Part shown: positions 17,340 through 26,424 of the stretch, in pieces | Numbering within the stretch: position 1 is the first letter of the stretch | How the letters are laid out: each line of letters starts with the position of its first letter | Assembly (NCBI GenBank): GCA_963708245.1 | Contig: OY970201.1 | Coordinates: forward strand, 2,294,001 to 2,358,000 | Direction: 5' to 3' | Source of the DNA: CAVYXK01 sp963708245 | GTDB taxonomy: Bacteria > Pseudomonadota > Alphaproteobacteria > Acetobacterales > Acetobacteraceae | Length of the DNA: 64,000 nucleotides | Notes under the pieces: generated by a model | What the model was told of the DNA's origin: nothing | What the model saw: only the letters and a program-made list of their open reading frames with translations | Database searches by the model: none | Position numbers and translations under genes: made by a program

Positions 17340-18137
17340 ATGGCACCGAACGACACCTCTCGTATCTGTTGCAACGGCCTCGCTCTTGGGTTCGACTCCA
17401 AGGTCGTGCTGCGGGATGTGACGTTCTCGGTGCGGCGAGGTTCGATCTTCGCGGTGATGGGCGGCAGTGGCTGTGGCAAGAGCACGATCCTGCGATCGAT
17501 CATCGGGTTGTTGGCACCGATCGCCGGCTCGGTGACGGTCGACGGCGAGAGTTTATGGGCCGCAATGCCCGAACGGCGCATCGAGATCACCCGCCGCTTC
17601 GGCATACTGTTCCAGAGCGGGGCGCTCTGGAGCTCGATGACCGTCGCGGACAACGTCGCTCTCCCGATGCAAATGTTTACACAACTGCGGGCTCCCGACA
17701 TTCTGACACTGGTACGTTTGAAGCTGGCGCTCGTCGGAATGGCCTCGGCGGAACGAAAAATGCCGTCGGAGTTGAGCGGGGGCATGCGCAAGCGCGCCGG
17801 TCTTGCTCGTGCCTTGGCGCTCGATCCGGATATCCTGTTCTTCGACGAACCATCCGCCGGTCTCGACCCGATAACGTCACGGCGCCTCGACGAACTGATC
17901 CTCGAACTGCGCGACGGGCTTGGGGCGACTATCATCATGGTCAGCCACGAGTTGCCGAGCTTGTTTGGCATCTGTGATGACGGCGTCTTCCTTGATGCTG
18001 AGGCAAAGACGGCGATAGCACATGGCGCGCCGCGGGACCTGCGGGACGGATGCGCGCTCCCCACCGTGCAGGCCTTCATGCGGCGCGAATTGTCCGAGAT
18101 TCCGCAGCATAGGGAAGGGAAAGATGGCAACGGCTAG
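17340..18137 (+). CDS. mlaF: MlaF-type ABC ATPase
   Basis: 265 residues. Walker A GGSGCGKST, signature LSGGMRKRAGLARALALDPD and Walker B ILFFDEPSAGLDPITS are the form seen in MlaF/Ttg2A proteins; the switch His is in MVSHELPSL. Powers phospholipid transport with MlaE on the cytoplasmic face. Begins three bases after mlaE and overlaps mlaD by 14 bases, indicating coupled translation. Confidence 0.95.
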   Translation: MAPNDTSRICCNGLALGFDSKVVLRDVTFSVRRGSIFAVMGGSGCGKSTILRSIIGLLAPIAGSVTVDGESLWAAMPERRIEITRRFGILFQSGALWSSMTVADNVALPMQMFTQLRAPDILTLVRLKLALVGMASAERKMPSELSGGMRKRAGLARALALDPDILFFDEPSAGLDPITSRRLDELILELRDGLGATIIMVSHELPSLFGICDDGVFLDAEAKTAIAHGAPRDLRDGCALPTVQAFMRRELSEIPQHREGKDGNG

Positions 18138-19104
18138 ACCTGCCGCCATTGGTGCCTTTGTCCTTGGCGGGATTGCGATCGTCGTAGCGGCTATCCTGTT
18201 CTTTGGAAGCGGCGAGCTCTTCACTCGCACCTACCGCACCGTTGTCTACTTCGAAGGATCGGTGGGCGGCTTGGCACCCGGGGCACCCGTGACCTTCCGT
18301 GGAGTACGTGTCGGTTCGGTTGCGAATGTCTCACTCGTACTCAATCCGGGCGACTTGAAGGCGCGGATTCCGGTGTATCTGCAGCTCGATCCCGACAAGG
18401 TAATCTTGGCCGGAGGTACTGGGCAACTCCGCAAACTACCACCCCTGCCGCGCCTCATCGAAGCGGGCCTGCGCGCAAAGCTGGTCTCGCAGAGCTTCGT
18501 AACGGGACAGATGTCAGTCGAACTTGATCTCGCTCCTGAAACACCGGCACATTTCATTGCGCCCCAAGGGACGGGAGTGCCAGAAATTCCGGCAATTCCG
18601 TCCGACTTCCAGGAGCTGCGGGAGCAGCTTACGCGAGCGCCGATTGCGCAAACGATCGAACAAGCGCAGCGCACCCTAATCGCTATCGAGCATATGGCGA
18701 ATCGTCTGGACACCGAGCTCGGGCCGCTGACTGCCAGTGCACAGCGGACGCTCGACAGCGCGACCCGCACAATGGATATTGCTAGTGGCTCGATCCAGCA
18801 TGTGGAGGAAGATGCTTCCACCGCGATTCAGGACATTCAAGCGCTCGCACGCGATGGTCGCCGGCAGCTCAATGCACGAGGCGCTGAACTGAGCAAGACC
18901 CTGCTCTCGTCACAGCAGGCCATTCACTCGGCGACTGAGCTCTTGACGTCAGCGAATAGCCTCGTTGCGGTTCATAGCTCGACCCGCGACGACCTTCAGG
19001 CCACGATCCGGGATCTTGCAGAGACGGCCAGTTCGCTTCGCATCTTCTCACGGACGCTGGAACGCGATCCCAGTGTCCTTCTGCTCGGTCGGCTCGGACG
19101 CTGA
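18124..19104 (+). CDS. mlaD: MlaD-type MCE-domain lipid-transport protein
   Basis: 326 residues from ATG 18124, which has AGGGAAGGG just ahead; the longer frame from 18022 lies inside mlaF and is rejected. One N-terminal membrane helix (AAIGAFVLGGIAIVVAAILF) is followed by one MCE domain (YRTVVYFEGSVGGLAPGAPV, TFRGVRVGSVANVSL) and a long helical tail (about residues 160-320) able to form coiled coil. Tethers to the inner membrane and forms the periplasmic ring or channel for lipids. Longer than E. coli MlaD (about 180), closer to the long-tailed, PqiB/YebT-like or alphaproteobacterial forms. Confidence 0.92.
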   Translation: MATARPAAIGAFVLGGIAIVVAAILFFGSGELFTRTYRTVVYFEGSVGGLAPGAPVTFRGVRVGSVANVSLVLNPGDLKARIPVYLQLDPDKVILAGGTGQLRKLPPLPRLIEAGLRAKLVSQSFVTGQMSVELDLAPETPAHFIAPQGTGVPEIPAIPSDFQELREQLTRAPIAQTIEQAQRTLIAIEHMANRLDTELGPLTASAQRTLDSATRTMDIASGSIQHVEEDASTAIQDIQALARDGRRQLNARGAELSKTLLSSQQAIHSATELLTSANSLVAVHSSTRDDLQATIRDLAETASSLRIFSRTLERDPSVLLLGRLGR

Positions 19105-19361
19105 GCCGTGGGCCGCCGGGCGAGCAGCGTGTTCGGAGCTATTCCAGCGATGGTGCCTTACGGGCGCTGTCGGCCTGCAGCCGACCCCCAGCGCCTGATC
19201 TCTATGTACTTGGTAACGACCCGCCAGATCGGGCACGCATCATCGAGGTGCTCGACGAGCCGATCGTGAGAGGAATTGGACGGCCAGGAATTCCTGATAA
19301 CGACACCCATGAACGATAGTCGCGATGCCGCGGTGGCTGTGGCGATGACACGGGATTTGAA

Positions 19362-20143
19362 TCAACTGACCATGCGGATCGCGGCTGTGCTGCGAGGCCT
19401 GATACCGCTATGACCTGTATGAGCCATTACGTTCGAGCCGAACGAACGGACATCAGGCGCCGCTGCGGTCGGTGCCAGGGTGTCGCAGACGCCGATATCG
19501 GTTCCGGCGATCGCGATGAGCGCGGCCGGGTCCAGAACCGTCAGCACATGATTGGCGAGGTGAACAACACCTTGCTCGCGGAGGAGCGTCAGTGTACGGC
19601 TGACATGAATGGCGGTTAGCCCAACTGCCTGGCCAACATGGCTCTGCGTCACCGGCAGATGGACGACGTCCCTGGCCTGGCGGGAAGCTGACGGCGCGCT
19701 CTCAAATAGAGTTCAAGGAGCAGGTGTGCGATACGCTCCCGCGCGCTGCGAAGCCCCAGGTTAACCAGGTGAGTGTGCACGCGAGCCTCACTCGAGGCAG
19801 CCTGACGCGACAGAAGGAGAGCGAGCCTGGGGTTGACAGCTATGACCGCATCAAGGTCTTGCCGCGGGTATCTGCACACGCGCACGACGGAAAGGCATCT
19901 GGCGGAATGATAGAGATGAGCGTCGGGAGCCGATTTGAAGCCCAGCAGCGTACCAGGCAGCACAAAGTCCAGGATCTGACAGGAGCCATCTTCGAGCACA
20001 ACCGACAGAGCCACCCAACCGTCGATAACAAGGAAGTAGTTTGGGCAGAGATCGCCCTGGCGATAGAGATCGGTCCCTGGCGAGGCGAGTCGTGTATGGC
20101 TCTTCAGCCCGTCCATTCCGTCCAGCTCCCGCTTTATCGGCAT
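19362..20143 (-). pseudogene. Crp/Fnr-family regulator broken by a frameshift
   Basis: The ATG at 20143 (GGGAGG eight bases ahead) opens a cyclic-nucleotide-binding-type domain (LYRQGDLCPNYFLVIDGWVA, LPGTLLGF). The frame ends at about 19649 after ELYLRARRQLPARPG. The helix-turn-helix half continues in another frame: HLPVTQSHVGQAVGLTAIHV then SRTLTLLREQGVVHL. The two parts join in the CCCGCCAGGCCAGGGACG region near 19665-19685, so one base change of length there would restore a standard protein of about 240-250 residues. It could be a true pseudogene or a sequencing error. No iron-sulfur Cys cluster is seen at the N-terminus. Confidence 0.8.
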
Positions 20144-20181
20144 CCCGTGTCCCTCCCAGGTGGTCGGCAAGGGATTGGCAT

Positions 20182-21102
20182 CTACGCCGCTCTACATTCA
20201 GCGTCTGTTCGCGTCTTTCGCGACCCTGAGACACTGGCTCGCGCCGGCGTCGCAGGTCGCGCTGCTGTCATCGCTTTCCTCAGCTTCCCAATCGCCCGGA
20301 CCTCGATCTGGCGGATGCGCTCCGGTGAGACGCCATGCACCAGCGCCAGCTCCCGCAAGGTAGCCGGCACATCCGTCAGCCAACGCTGACCCAGGACTTG
20401 GCGCTCACGGTCGTTCAGCTCATGCAGATGCCTAGAGAGCAGAAGGGTGCGAACGTTGAGTTCCTGCGCCTCGCCGAGTGCAGCCTCGTGGTTGGCCGTC
20501 TCATCAGCAAGGTCGTCCTGCCATTCGCTCTCGCTATCCCGCCGGGCAGGAACGTTCAGGCTATAGTCGGGCCCTGAGAGGCGACCATTCATTTTGATCA
20601 CCTCAGCCTCCGGAACATCGAGCATCTTCGCGATGCCGGAGAGCTGATCCGGGTCGAGATCGTCCGTGCCGGCGGTTTGCACTGCACCCTTGGCTCGGCG
20701 GAGATTGAAGAATAGTCGCTTTTGCATGACGGTTGTCCCCATGCGAACCACCGAGTGGTTGCGGAGGACGAAGTCCTGAATGGCGGCTCGGACCCACCAG
20801 GCCGCGTAGGTCGCAAGCCGGACCCCGCGATCAGGATCGAACCGCTCGACGGCGCGCATCATCCCGAGACTGCCTTCGCTCAGCAGATCGCTCACCGGCA
20901 GTCCGTAGCCACGGTAACTGTTAGCGATTCTTGCGACGAGGCGGAGATGAGACGTTACCAGCTGGTGGGCCGCGGCGCGGTCTTGATGCTCGCGCCAGCG
21001 GCGGGCGAGAGCCGCCTCCTCCTCGACCGATAGAAGCGGGAATCGCGAGATGCGCTGAAGGTACTGGTTGTGAGCCGCTTCCGCAGACGCGATGGAATAC
21101 AT
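20182..21102 (-). CDS. rpoH: RNA polymerase sigma-32-type factor
   Basis: 306 residues from ATG 21102 (AGAGGG upstream); the frame extends to 21141 without support. Region 2 (LVTSHLRLVARIANSYRGYG, DLLSEGSLGMMRAVERFDPD, LATYAAWWVRAAIQDFVLRN), the RpoH box (QKRLFFNLRRAK) and region 4 (LREL through the PERIRQIEVRAIGKLRKA helix) are all present. The family directs heat-shock and envelope-stress transcription. The last 30 residues are Ala/Arg/Ser-rich and variable. Alphaproteobacteria often have two or more rpoH copies, so this need not be the main one. It lies just outside the IS21 insertion. Confidence 0.93.
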   Translation of the reverse strand: MYSIASAEAAHNQYLQRISRFPLLSVEEEAALARRWREHQDRAAAHQLVTSHLRLVARIANSYRGYGLPVSDLLSEGSLGMMRAVERFDPDRGVRLATYAAWWVRAAIQDFVLRNHSVVRMGTTVMQKRLFFNLRRAKGAVQTAGTDDLDPDQLSGIAKMLDVPEAEVIKMNGRLSGPDYSLNVPARRDSESEWQDDLADETANHEAALGEAQELNVRTLLLSRHLHELNDRERQVLGQRWLTDVPATLRELALVHGVSPERIRQIEVRAIGKLRKAMTAARPATPARASVSGSRKTRTDAECRAA

Positions 21103-21452
21103 TCTGCCCTCTCGCTCGTTCTGTGGTAGCGAGAGTCGCATAATCTTGGCGCATGTGATTGGCCGGGCTTGCCATAATTGTTTTCATCGGTCCAAATGCG
21201 CTGCGGGAGTCTCCGGTTGCTTCAGGCTCCGAACCCCTTCTCGACGAGGGAGAGCGCGTGGCTGTCAATCGGCGTCGAACATTGACCCTCGATCGGCGTC
21301 CAAAATTGACCCCTCAGATATCGGCTTGTGCCGGTAGTGCAAAGGGGGGACCCGCGCGCCGCGGAGTGCCCCACGAGGAGGCTGACGCAGCGGCGCGCGG
21401 GGGGTTCCTGTGGACCCACCGGTGCAAGCCCGGGTGGTAGAGGCGGTGGGCG

Positions 21453-21556
21453 TCAGGCGCGGTTCTTGAAGCGCCAGCTGTCGTTGCCTGTCTCGACAAT
21501 GTCGCAATGGTGAGTGAGGCGGTCGAGCAGTGCGGTGGTCATCTTTGGATCGCCGA
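21453..21556 (-). pseudogene. istB: 3' end of split istB
   Basis: The minus strand encodes the standard end of IstB: GDPKMTTALLDRLTHHCDIV followed by ETGNDSWRFKNRA and a TGA at 21453-21455. The rest of the gene is 2.6 kb away at 24172-24809, separated by the recombinase-bearing insert. Joining the two at the shared tcgccga restores a full-length helper ATPase. Confidence 0.88.
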
Positions 21557-21566
21557 CCATGTCGAG

Positions 21567-22075
21567 ATGCCACAACGCTCGACAGGCGAGTCGCTCAGGT
21601 CAGGGTCACCGACCCGCATCATCCTCTGTATGGCAAGCGTTTTCCGGTCAGCGATCGACTGTCAGGGCGCGGGCCGGGGCTAATCGTTGTCCGGCTGCCT
21701 GACGGCCGAGAGCGCTCTATATCACGATTCGCTACAGATCTCGCAGCAACGGCCCATGAGCAGCTGGCCGTATCGAGTCGCCAAGCACACATTTCAGTGC
21801 ACACGCTTCTGCCTTTGGCAAATCACATCCGTGCTGTGCTCGCTTCGAGACATGCGGAGCTCGAAGCCGGCGGACGACACCCCGAACGGCCATCGGCGAA
21901 TCCGGAGCCGGATAGAGCCAGGCAAGGCGTTAGCGACAGCGCCGCGCCTATGGCCGCAACTTTCAATCGAGGAACGGCGGCGGCTGGCCCAGCACCTGGG
22001 TCAACTCTTGCAGCGCCTGCGTCCGCTTACCGCCGAGCCAAAGGAGGGAAACTGTGTCGACGACGACGTCGTTGA
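21567..22075 (+). CDS. DUF5372-like small protein of the recombinase element
   Basis: The conserved part (VRVTDPHHPLYGKRFPVSDR, then GPGLIVVRLPDGRERSISRF, ATDLAA, ISVHTLLPLANHIRAVL) resembles the DUF5372 proteins often encoded just ahead of transposon-type serine recombinases. No ATG, GTG or TTG lies in this frame between the element border and the domain; the nearest ATG (21567) is in a neighbouring frame. The start is therefore unresolved and a further one-base frameshift is possible. The stretch after about 21880 has the composition of out-of-frame sequence. Confidence 0.45.
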
Positions 22076-22082
22076 GCGATGA
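21930..22082 (+). CDS. Short second accessory frame of the recombinase element
   Basis: In the frame ending at 22082 the segment LWPQLSIEERRRLAQHLGQL followed by LQRLRPLTAEPKEGNCVDDD looks protein-like: a helix with regular charge spacing. It sits between the DUF5372-like frame and the recombinase and overlaps the recombinase start. Small proteins of this kind are common between those two genes. The start codon is not clear and may have been lost. Confidence 0.35.
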   Translation, partial: LATAPRLWPQLSIEERRRLAQHLGQLLQRLRPLTAEPKEGNCVDDDVVER

Positions 22083-24161
22083 TCGCATCACGACTGCGCA
22101 CCGCGCCAAGCTTGCCTACGTTTACGTTCGACAATCATCGCCGGGGCAAGTTCGCCATCATCAGGAAAGCACCGAGCTACAGTACCCGGCTGGTTGAGCG
22201 TGCGGTTTTGTTCGGTTGGCCCCAAGAACGAGTTCACGTCATCGACGATGATCTTGGTAAGTCGGGGGCCTACAGCCGTGATCGCCGCGGTTTTCAGACG
22301 TTGATCGCGGAGGTCGGGCTTGGCAAAGCCGGGCTCGTTATGAGCCTGGACGCATCTCGGCTGGCACGCAACAACCGAGATTGGCACCAGCTTCTGGAAT
22401 TGTGTTCACTGTTCGGGGTGCTGATCGCAGACGGCGAGCGCCTGTATGACCCTGCAGCCTATCACGACAGGCTGCTCCTGGGCTTGTCAGGGATCATGAG
22501 CGAGGCGGAGCTGCATCAGATCAAAATCCGCCTCCATCAAGGCGAGCGCCAGAAGGCAGCGCGCGGCGAGCTGCGATTACCACTTCCGGCTGGCCTGATC
22601 CACAACCGAGACGGCAGTGTCACCCTCAATCCAGATGAGGAGGTACAGCAGCGGCTCCGGCTGGTCTTTACGAAATTTCGGGAGCTGCGCAGTGCCAAGG
22701 CGGTCATGCGATATCTACGACGCCACAACCTGCTGCTCCCTGTGCGACCGCTTCGTGGCTCGGCGCCGCATGAAGTCGTCTGGCGCGTGGCCAACAATGC
22801 TCGTGTGATCCACATTTTGAAGAACCCAGCCTATGCTGGCGCTTACGTCTATGGCCGGCGACGGCCGGAGCCGCTGCGGCGACGGCCAGGTAGCGATCGT
22901 ATCGGGACGGTGGCGGTTCCGCCTGAGGATTGGTCGATCTGCCTCAAGGACGCCCATCCGGCTTATGTCGACTGGGAAGAGTTCATGGCAAATCAACGGC
23001 AGCTGGCTAATAATGTCGCACGCTACGATGCGGGCCGATCCGGTGCGCCCCGCAAGGGCAGTGCTCTGCTGCAGGGCATCGTCAGTTGCGGTCGGTGTGC
23101 CCGCCGCATGTGCCTGCGCTATTCCGGAACTGATGGCGATTTTCCAGTCTACGTTTGCGTGGCCGACCAAACTTTCGACGGAGGGCCGAAATGCCAAGAG
23201 GTGCGAGCCCTCCAGGTCGACGCTGAGGTAGAACGATTGATCCTGGAGGCGCTGACGCCAGACCGAATCGCGGTGGCGGTTGCTGCCGTGAGTGAGGTCG
23301 AAGTGGAGAACCGTGCGATAGAGCGACAATGGTCGCTCAAGCGCGAGCGGGCCCGCTATGATGCCGAGCGCGCCCGACGCCAGTACGACGCCGTTGAGCC
23401 CGAGAACCGCTTGGTGGCTCGCTCACTCGAGAGGATCTGGGAAGAGCGCTTGAGGCGGGCGGACCAAATCGAGCAGGAATACGAGGCATGGCGTCGTGAG
23501 CAGGCCGTCTCGGTTTCCGACAGCGATCGGCAAGAGATTCTGGCACTGGGCGAGGACTTGCCGAAGCTGTGGCACGCTGCGACGACCACCGCGGCAGAGC
23601 GCAAACAGATCGTTCGACTGGTGATCAAGGAGGTCATACTGGATCAGAAGCAGCGGCGTGGCTACGTCTGGATCAGGATTATTTGGCAAACCGGCGCGAC
23701 CAGCGAGCACTGGTTGCAACGACGCGTGCAAGGCTATGCGCAGCACGCCGATCAGGAACAACTGAGACGGCGTATCGTCGAACTCAACGGGCTGCAGAAG
23801 ATGGATGCTGAGATTGCCGCCACCCTCAACAGGGAAGGGTTTCGGACCGCGCACGGACCACCATTTTCTGGCAACATGGTTCACGTGCTGCGAAAACGGT
23901 GGGGGATCCGGACCGTCAAGATCAACGGCATCGCGGTGAACCCTCCGCGATGGGCCGACGGAAGCTACTCAGGTACAGGGTGCAGCCGCGCTGATCGGCA
24001 TTACACCGCAGACCATTTTTGATTGGCTCCGAAAAGGCTGGCTGAAGGGAAAGCAGCTGACCAAGGGCATGCCGTGGCAAATCTCGATATCTCCCGACCA
24101 AGTGGCGACGCCTAGGGCGCGCGCTCGACAGACCATCCGCTCCAATGGAGAGGCATCATGA
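22054..24161 (+). pseudogene. Serine recombinase with two single-base frameshifts
   Basis: GTG 22054, with AAGGAGGG just ahead, opens YVYVRQSSPGQVRHHQESTE, which carries the catalytic serine motif. The frame then shifts at the CCC of 22185-22187: one C too many. The long open frame from there holds the rest of the resolvase domain (HVIDDDLGKSGAYSRDRRGF, SRLARNNRDWHQLLELCS), the recombinase domain, the zinc ribbon (VSCGRCARRMCLRY) and a coiled coil. A second extra base (GG at 23972-23973) cuts off the end. In the next frame follow VQGAAALIGITPQTIFDWLR and KGWLKGKQLTKGMPWQISI, a MerR-like helix-turn-helix ending at TGA 24161. As it stands, the long open frame alone (22079-24022) lacks the nucleophile and would be inactive. 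Confidence 0.85.
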
Positions 24162-24171
24162 AGGCGTCGAG

Positions 24172-24809
24172 TCGCCGAAGACGCTCGGCCATTCGCCGAA
24201 GGCAAGATTGGTCGTGACGATCACGGAGGTGCGCTCGTAGAGCCGGCTGACGGTGTGGAACAGCAGCTGCCCGCCGGCCTGTGCGAAGGGCAGATAGCCG
24301 AGTTCGTCGAGCACGACGAAGTCCAGACGGGTGAGATGATCGGCGAGTCGTCCCTGGCGGCCTGCCCGCCCTTCGGCCTCGAGCCGGTTGACCAGATCGA
24401 CGGTGTTGAAGAAGCGTCCGCGCGATCCGGCGCGGATACAGCTCCGCGCGATCGCGATCGCCAGATGCGTCTTGCCGGTGCCGGTCCCGCCGACCAGGAC
24501 GAGGTTGCGCTGCTGAGCGATGAAGTTGCCGTCGGCAAGATCGCGCACCAGGCTCTCGTTGATCGGCGTTCCGTTGAAGGCAAACTCGTCCACGTCCTTG
24601 GCGAGCGGCAGCTTGGCGATCGTCAGCTGATATCTGATTGAGCGCGCCTGCTTCTCCGAGATCTCTGCCTTGAGCAGATCGCCGACAAAGCGTTGCGGCT
24701 CGTGCTTGCGCTTGATCGCGGTGGCCAGCGTCTCGTCATAGGCGCCCTTCATTCCAAAGAGCTTGAGCTCCCCCATCATGTCGAGGACTTCGGTTCGCTC
24801 CATGCTCAT
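24172..24809 (-). pseudogene. istB: 5' part of split istB (helper ATPase)
   Basis: From ATG 24809 (AGGAG ahead). The start overlaps the istA stop as ATGA, so translation is coupled. It has the AAA ATPase features VLVGGTGTGKTHLAIAIARS (Walker A) and FVVLDELGYLPFAQAGGQLL (Walker B), and reads up to EWPSVFGD before leaving family sequence with STPS and a stop inside the insert. The missing C-terminal 35 residues are at 21453-21556. The Walker motifs are intact, so a truncated product may still be made. Confidence 0.9.
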
Positions 24810-26302
24810 GTGCTCCTGAGTTGATCGTATCTGGCGCAATCGGCGACCGGCGCATGGCGGAGTATCAACGCATCCGGCGTAAGGATGATGGCCGCCGGCC
24901 CGGGGTCGCGGTGCCGCGTGAGGATGTTGATGATCACGTCAGATGAGTGGACGCCTTCGGACATCGCCTGCGCGCAGGCAGCTTCGACCGCCGTCAACCC
25001 ATCCGTCAGCACGGCAGCCAGGATGGCGACCATCTGACGATCGCCATCGTCGGACCCGGCGAGCTTGCGCCGCACCCGCTCCAGCGCGGCCGGCAGCACC
25101 CAGTCCCTGAACGGCGCGCCGTTGCGCAGCGCGCCCGGTTTGCGGGCCAAAACCGGCACGTAATGCCAAGGATCGTAGATCGTCTCGCCTCGGCTGTAGC
25201 TGCGGCGGTGTTCCGCGACGATGCGCCCATCCTGGCGGATGATGATCCGATCGGCGTAGGCATGGATCTCGACAGGCCGGCCGACCGCACTGGCGCTCAC
25301 GGAGTATTTGTTATTGTCGAAGCGCACCAGACAGGTCTTCGACACCGACGCGGGCAGCGCGTGGAAGCCATCGAAGCGGCCGCGATAGGCGACAAGCTTC
25401 GGCCGCTCTTCCTCGAAGACTTCCCACACCGTCTGCTCGGGACGCTCGGGATGCGGATGCGCTTTGGCGTAGGCGATGCATCTATCGGTGAGCCAGGCGT
25501 TTAGTTCGTCGTAGGTCTTGAACCGCAGCCTCGGGGTAAAGAAGCGCTCGCGCACCAGGCCTACTTGGTTCTCCACCTGACCCTTCTCCCAGCCCGATGC
25601 CGGCGTGCAGGCGACCGGATCCACCAGATGGTGAGCGCACATCTGCAGGAAGCGGCGGTTGTATTGCCGGTCCTTGCCGATGAAGATCGTCTCCACCGCG
25701 GTCTTCATGTTGTCGTAGATGCCGCGCGTGCAGGCGCCCCTGAAGAGCGCGAAAGCGCGCTCGTGGGCGTCAAACACCATCTCCTGCGTCTCGCGTGGAT
25801 AGGCGCGAACGGACATCATGCGGCTATGACACAGGCGGACGTGCGCGACCTTCACAGTCACCGTCACGCCGTTCATCACGACAATCTCGTGGCTCCAGTC
25901 GAATTGGTAGGCCTCGCCCGGCGCGAACGACAGTGGCACGTAAGCGGCCGCCGCCTGGCCCGCGTGCTCCCGGCTCCAGGTCCGGGCGTAGCGTCGGACG
26001 GCGTCGTAGCCGCCGTCGTAGCCCAGCGCCCGCAACTCCTCGAATATGCGGATCAAGGTCAGCCGCTCGCGCGCCGTGCTCTCGACGTTCGCGGTCAGCA
26101 GCCGGTCGATCTCGACCTTCCAACGGCCGAGCTTGGGGCGTGGCTGAACCTCCCGCTCATAGGAAAACGACGTCTCCCCCGACCGAAGCACCTTGCGAAC
26201 CGTGTTGCGCGATATGTTCAGGTCGCGCGCGATCTCCCTGATCGACTTGCCCTTGACCAAATGCTCGCGTCGTATCCGGCCGATCGTCTCCACAATCAGC
26301 AT
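24806..26302 (-). CDS. istA: IstA transposase of IS21 family
   Basis: 498 residues, complete. N-terminal helix-turn-helix (KSIREIARDLNISRNTVRKV), then an integrase core with DDE residues in YQFDWSHE, GIYDNMKT and KGQVENQVGLVRERFF, and the C-terminal Mu-type beta domain (VRFDNNKYSVSASAVGRPVE). Catalyses cut-and-paste or circle-forming transposition with IstB. It appears intact, so the element could still be mobilised if a complete IstB is supplied elsewhere. Confidence 0.95.
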   Translation of the reverse strand: MLIVETIGRIRREHLVKGKSIREIARDLNISRNTVRKVLRSGETSFSYEREVQPRPKLGRWKVEIDRLLTANVESTARERLTLIRIFEELRALGYDGGYDAVRRYARTWSREHAGQAAAAYVPLSFAPGEAYQFDWSHEIVVMNGVTVTVKVAHVRLCHSRMMSVRAYPRETQEMVFDAHERAFALFRGACTRGIYDNMKTAVETIFIGKDRQYNRRFLQMCAHHLVDPVACTPASGWEKGQVENQVGLVRERFFTPRLRFKTYDELNAWLTDRCIAYAKAHPHPERPEQTVWEVFEEERPKLVAYRGRFDGFHALPASVSKTCLVRFDNNKYSVSASAVGRPVEIHAYADRIIIRQDGRIVAEHRRSYSRGETIYDPWHYVPVLARKPGALRNGAPFRDWVLPAALERVRRKLAGSDDGDRQMVAILAAVLTDGLTAVEAACAQAMSEGVHSSDVIINILTRHRDPGPAAIILTPDALILRHAPVADCARYDQLRST

Positions 26303-26424
26303 CCCCCACCGCCCACCTCAAATCGAAGCAGGCAGCCCACAAGCCACAATTCAGGGGGTCAATTTTGGACGCCGATCCCCCGGGCTCAGGGGGTCAAAAT
26401 TGCACGCCGAAACACACGCGTGGC

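Larger units (their letters stand above)
21557..24178. mobile_element. Serine-recombinase element inserted in istB
   Basis: A 2622-bp segment lies between the two halves of istB. At each edge the 7-mer tcgccga is present (21550-21556 and 24172-24178), so one copy is the target and the other the product of insertion, as expected for short core homology or a short target duplication. The segment holds a small DUF5372-like frame, a second short frame and a large-serine-recombinase gene whose stop lies ten bases from the right border. It is compact, with almost no spare DNA. No long terminal inverted repeats were found. Confidence 0.8.
21263..26416. mobile_element. IS21-family element with a nested insertion in istB
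   Basis: The outer ends both start TGT...TCGGCGT on their own strand: left 21263-21288, right 26391-26416 on the complement. An extra internal copy of the same repeat lies on each side (21290-21314 and 26353-26377, sharing CGGCGTCCAAAATTGACCCC), as usual for IS21. The 8-bp sequence cgcgtggc occurs directly at both edges (21255-21262 and 26417-26424), a perfect target-site duplication. Inside are istA (complete) and istB (split), both on the minus strand. Subtracting the 2.6-kb insert leaves about 2.53 kb, the normal size of an IS21 element. Confidence 0.9.

Noticed and set aside
19309..19413. 34-codon plus-strand frame MNDSRDAAVAVAMTRDLNQL
   Set aside because: Overlaps the Crp/Fnr remnant, has no ribosome site and no family match.
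21142..21262. Idea that the IS21 interrupted a gene
   Set aside because: Joining the flanks after removing the element and one target copy gives only short frames with no recognisable protein.
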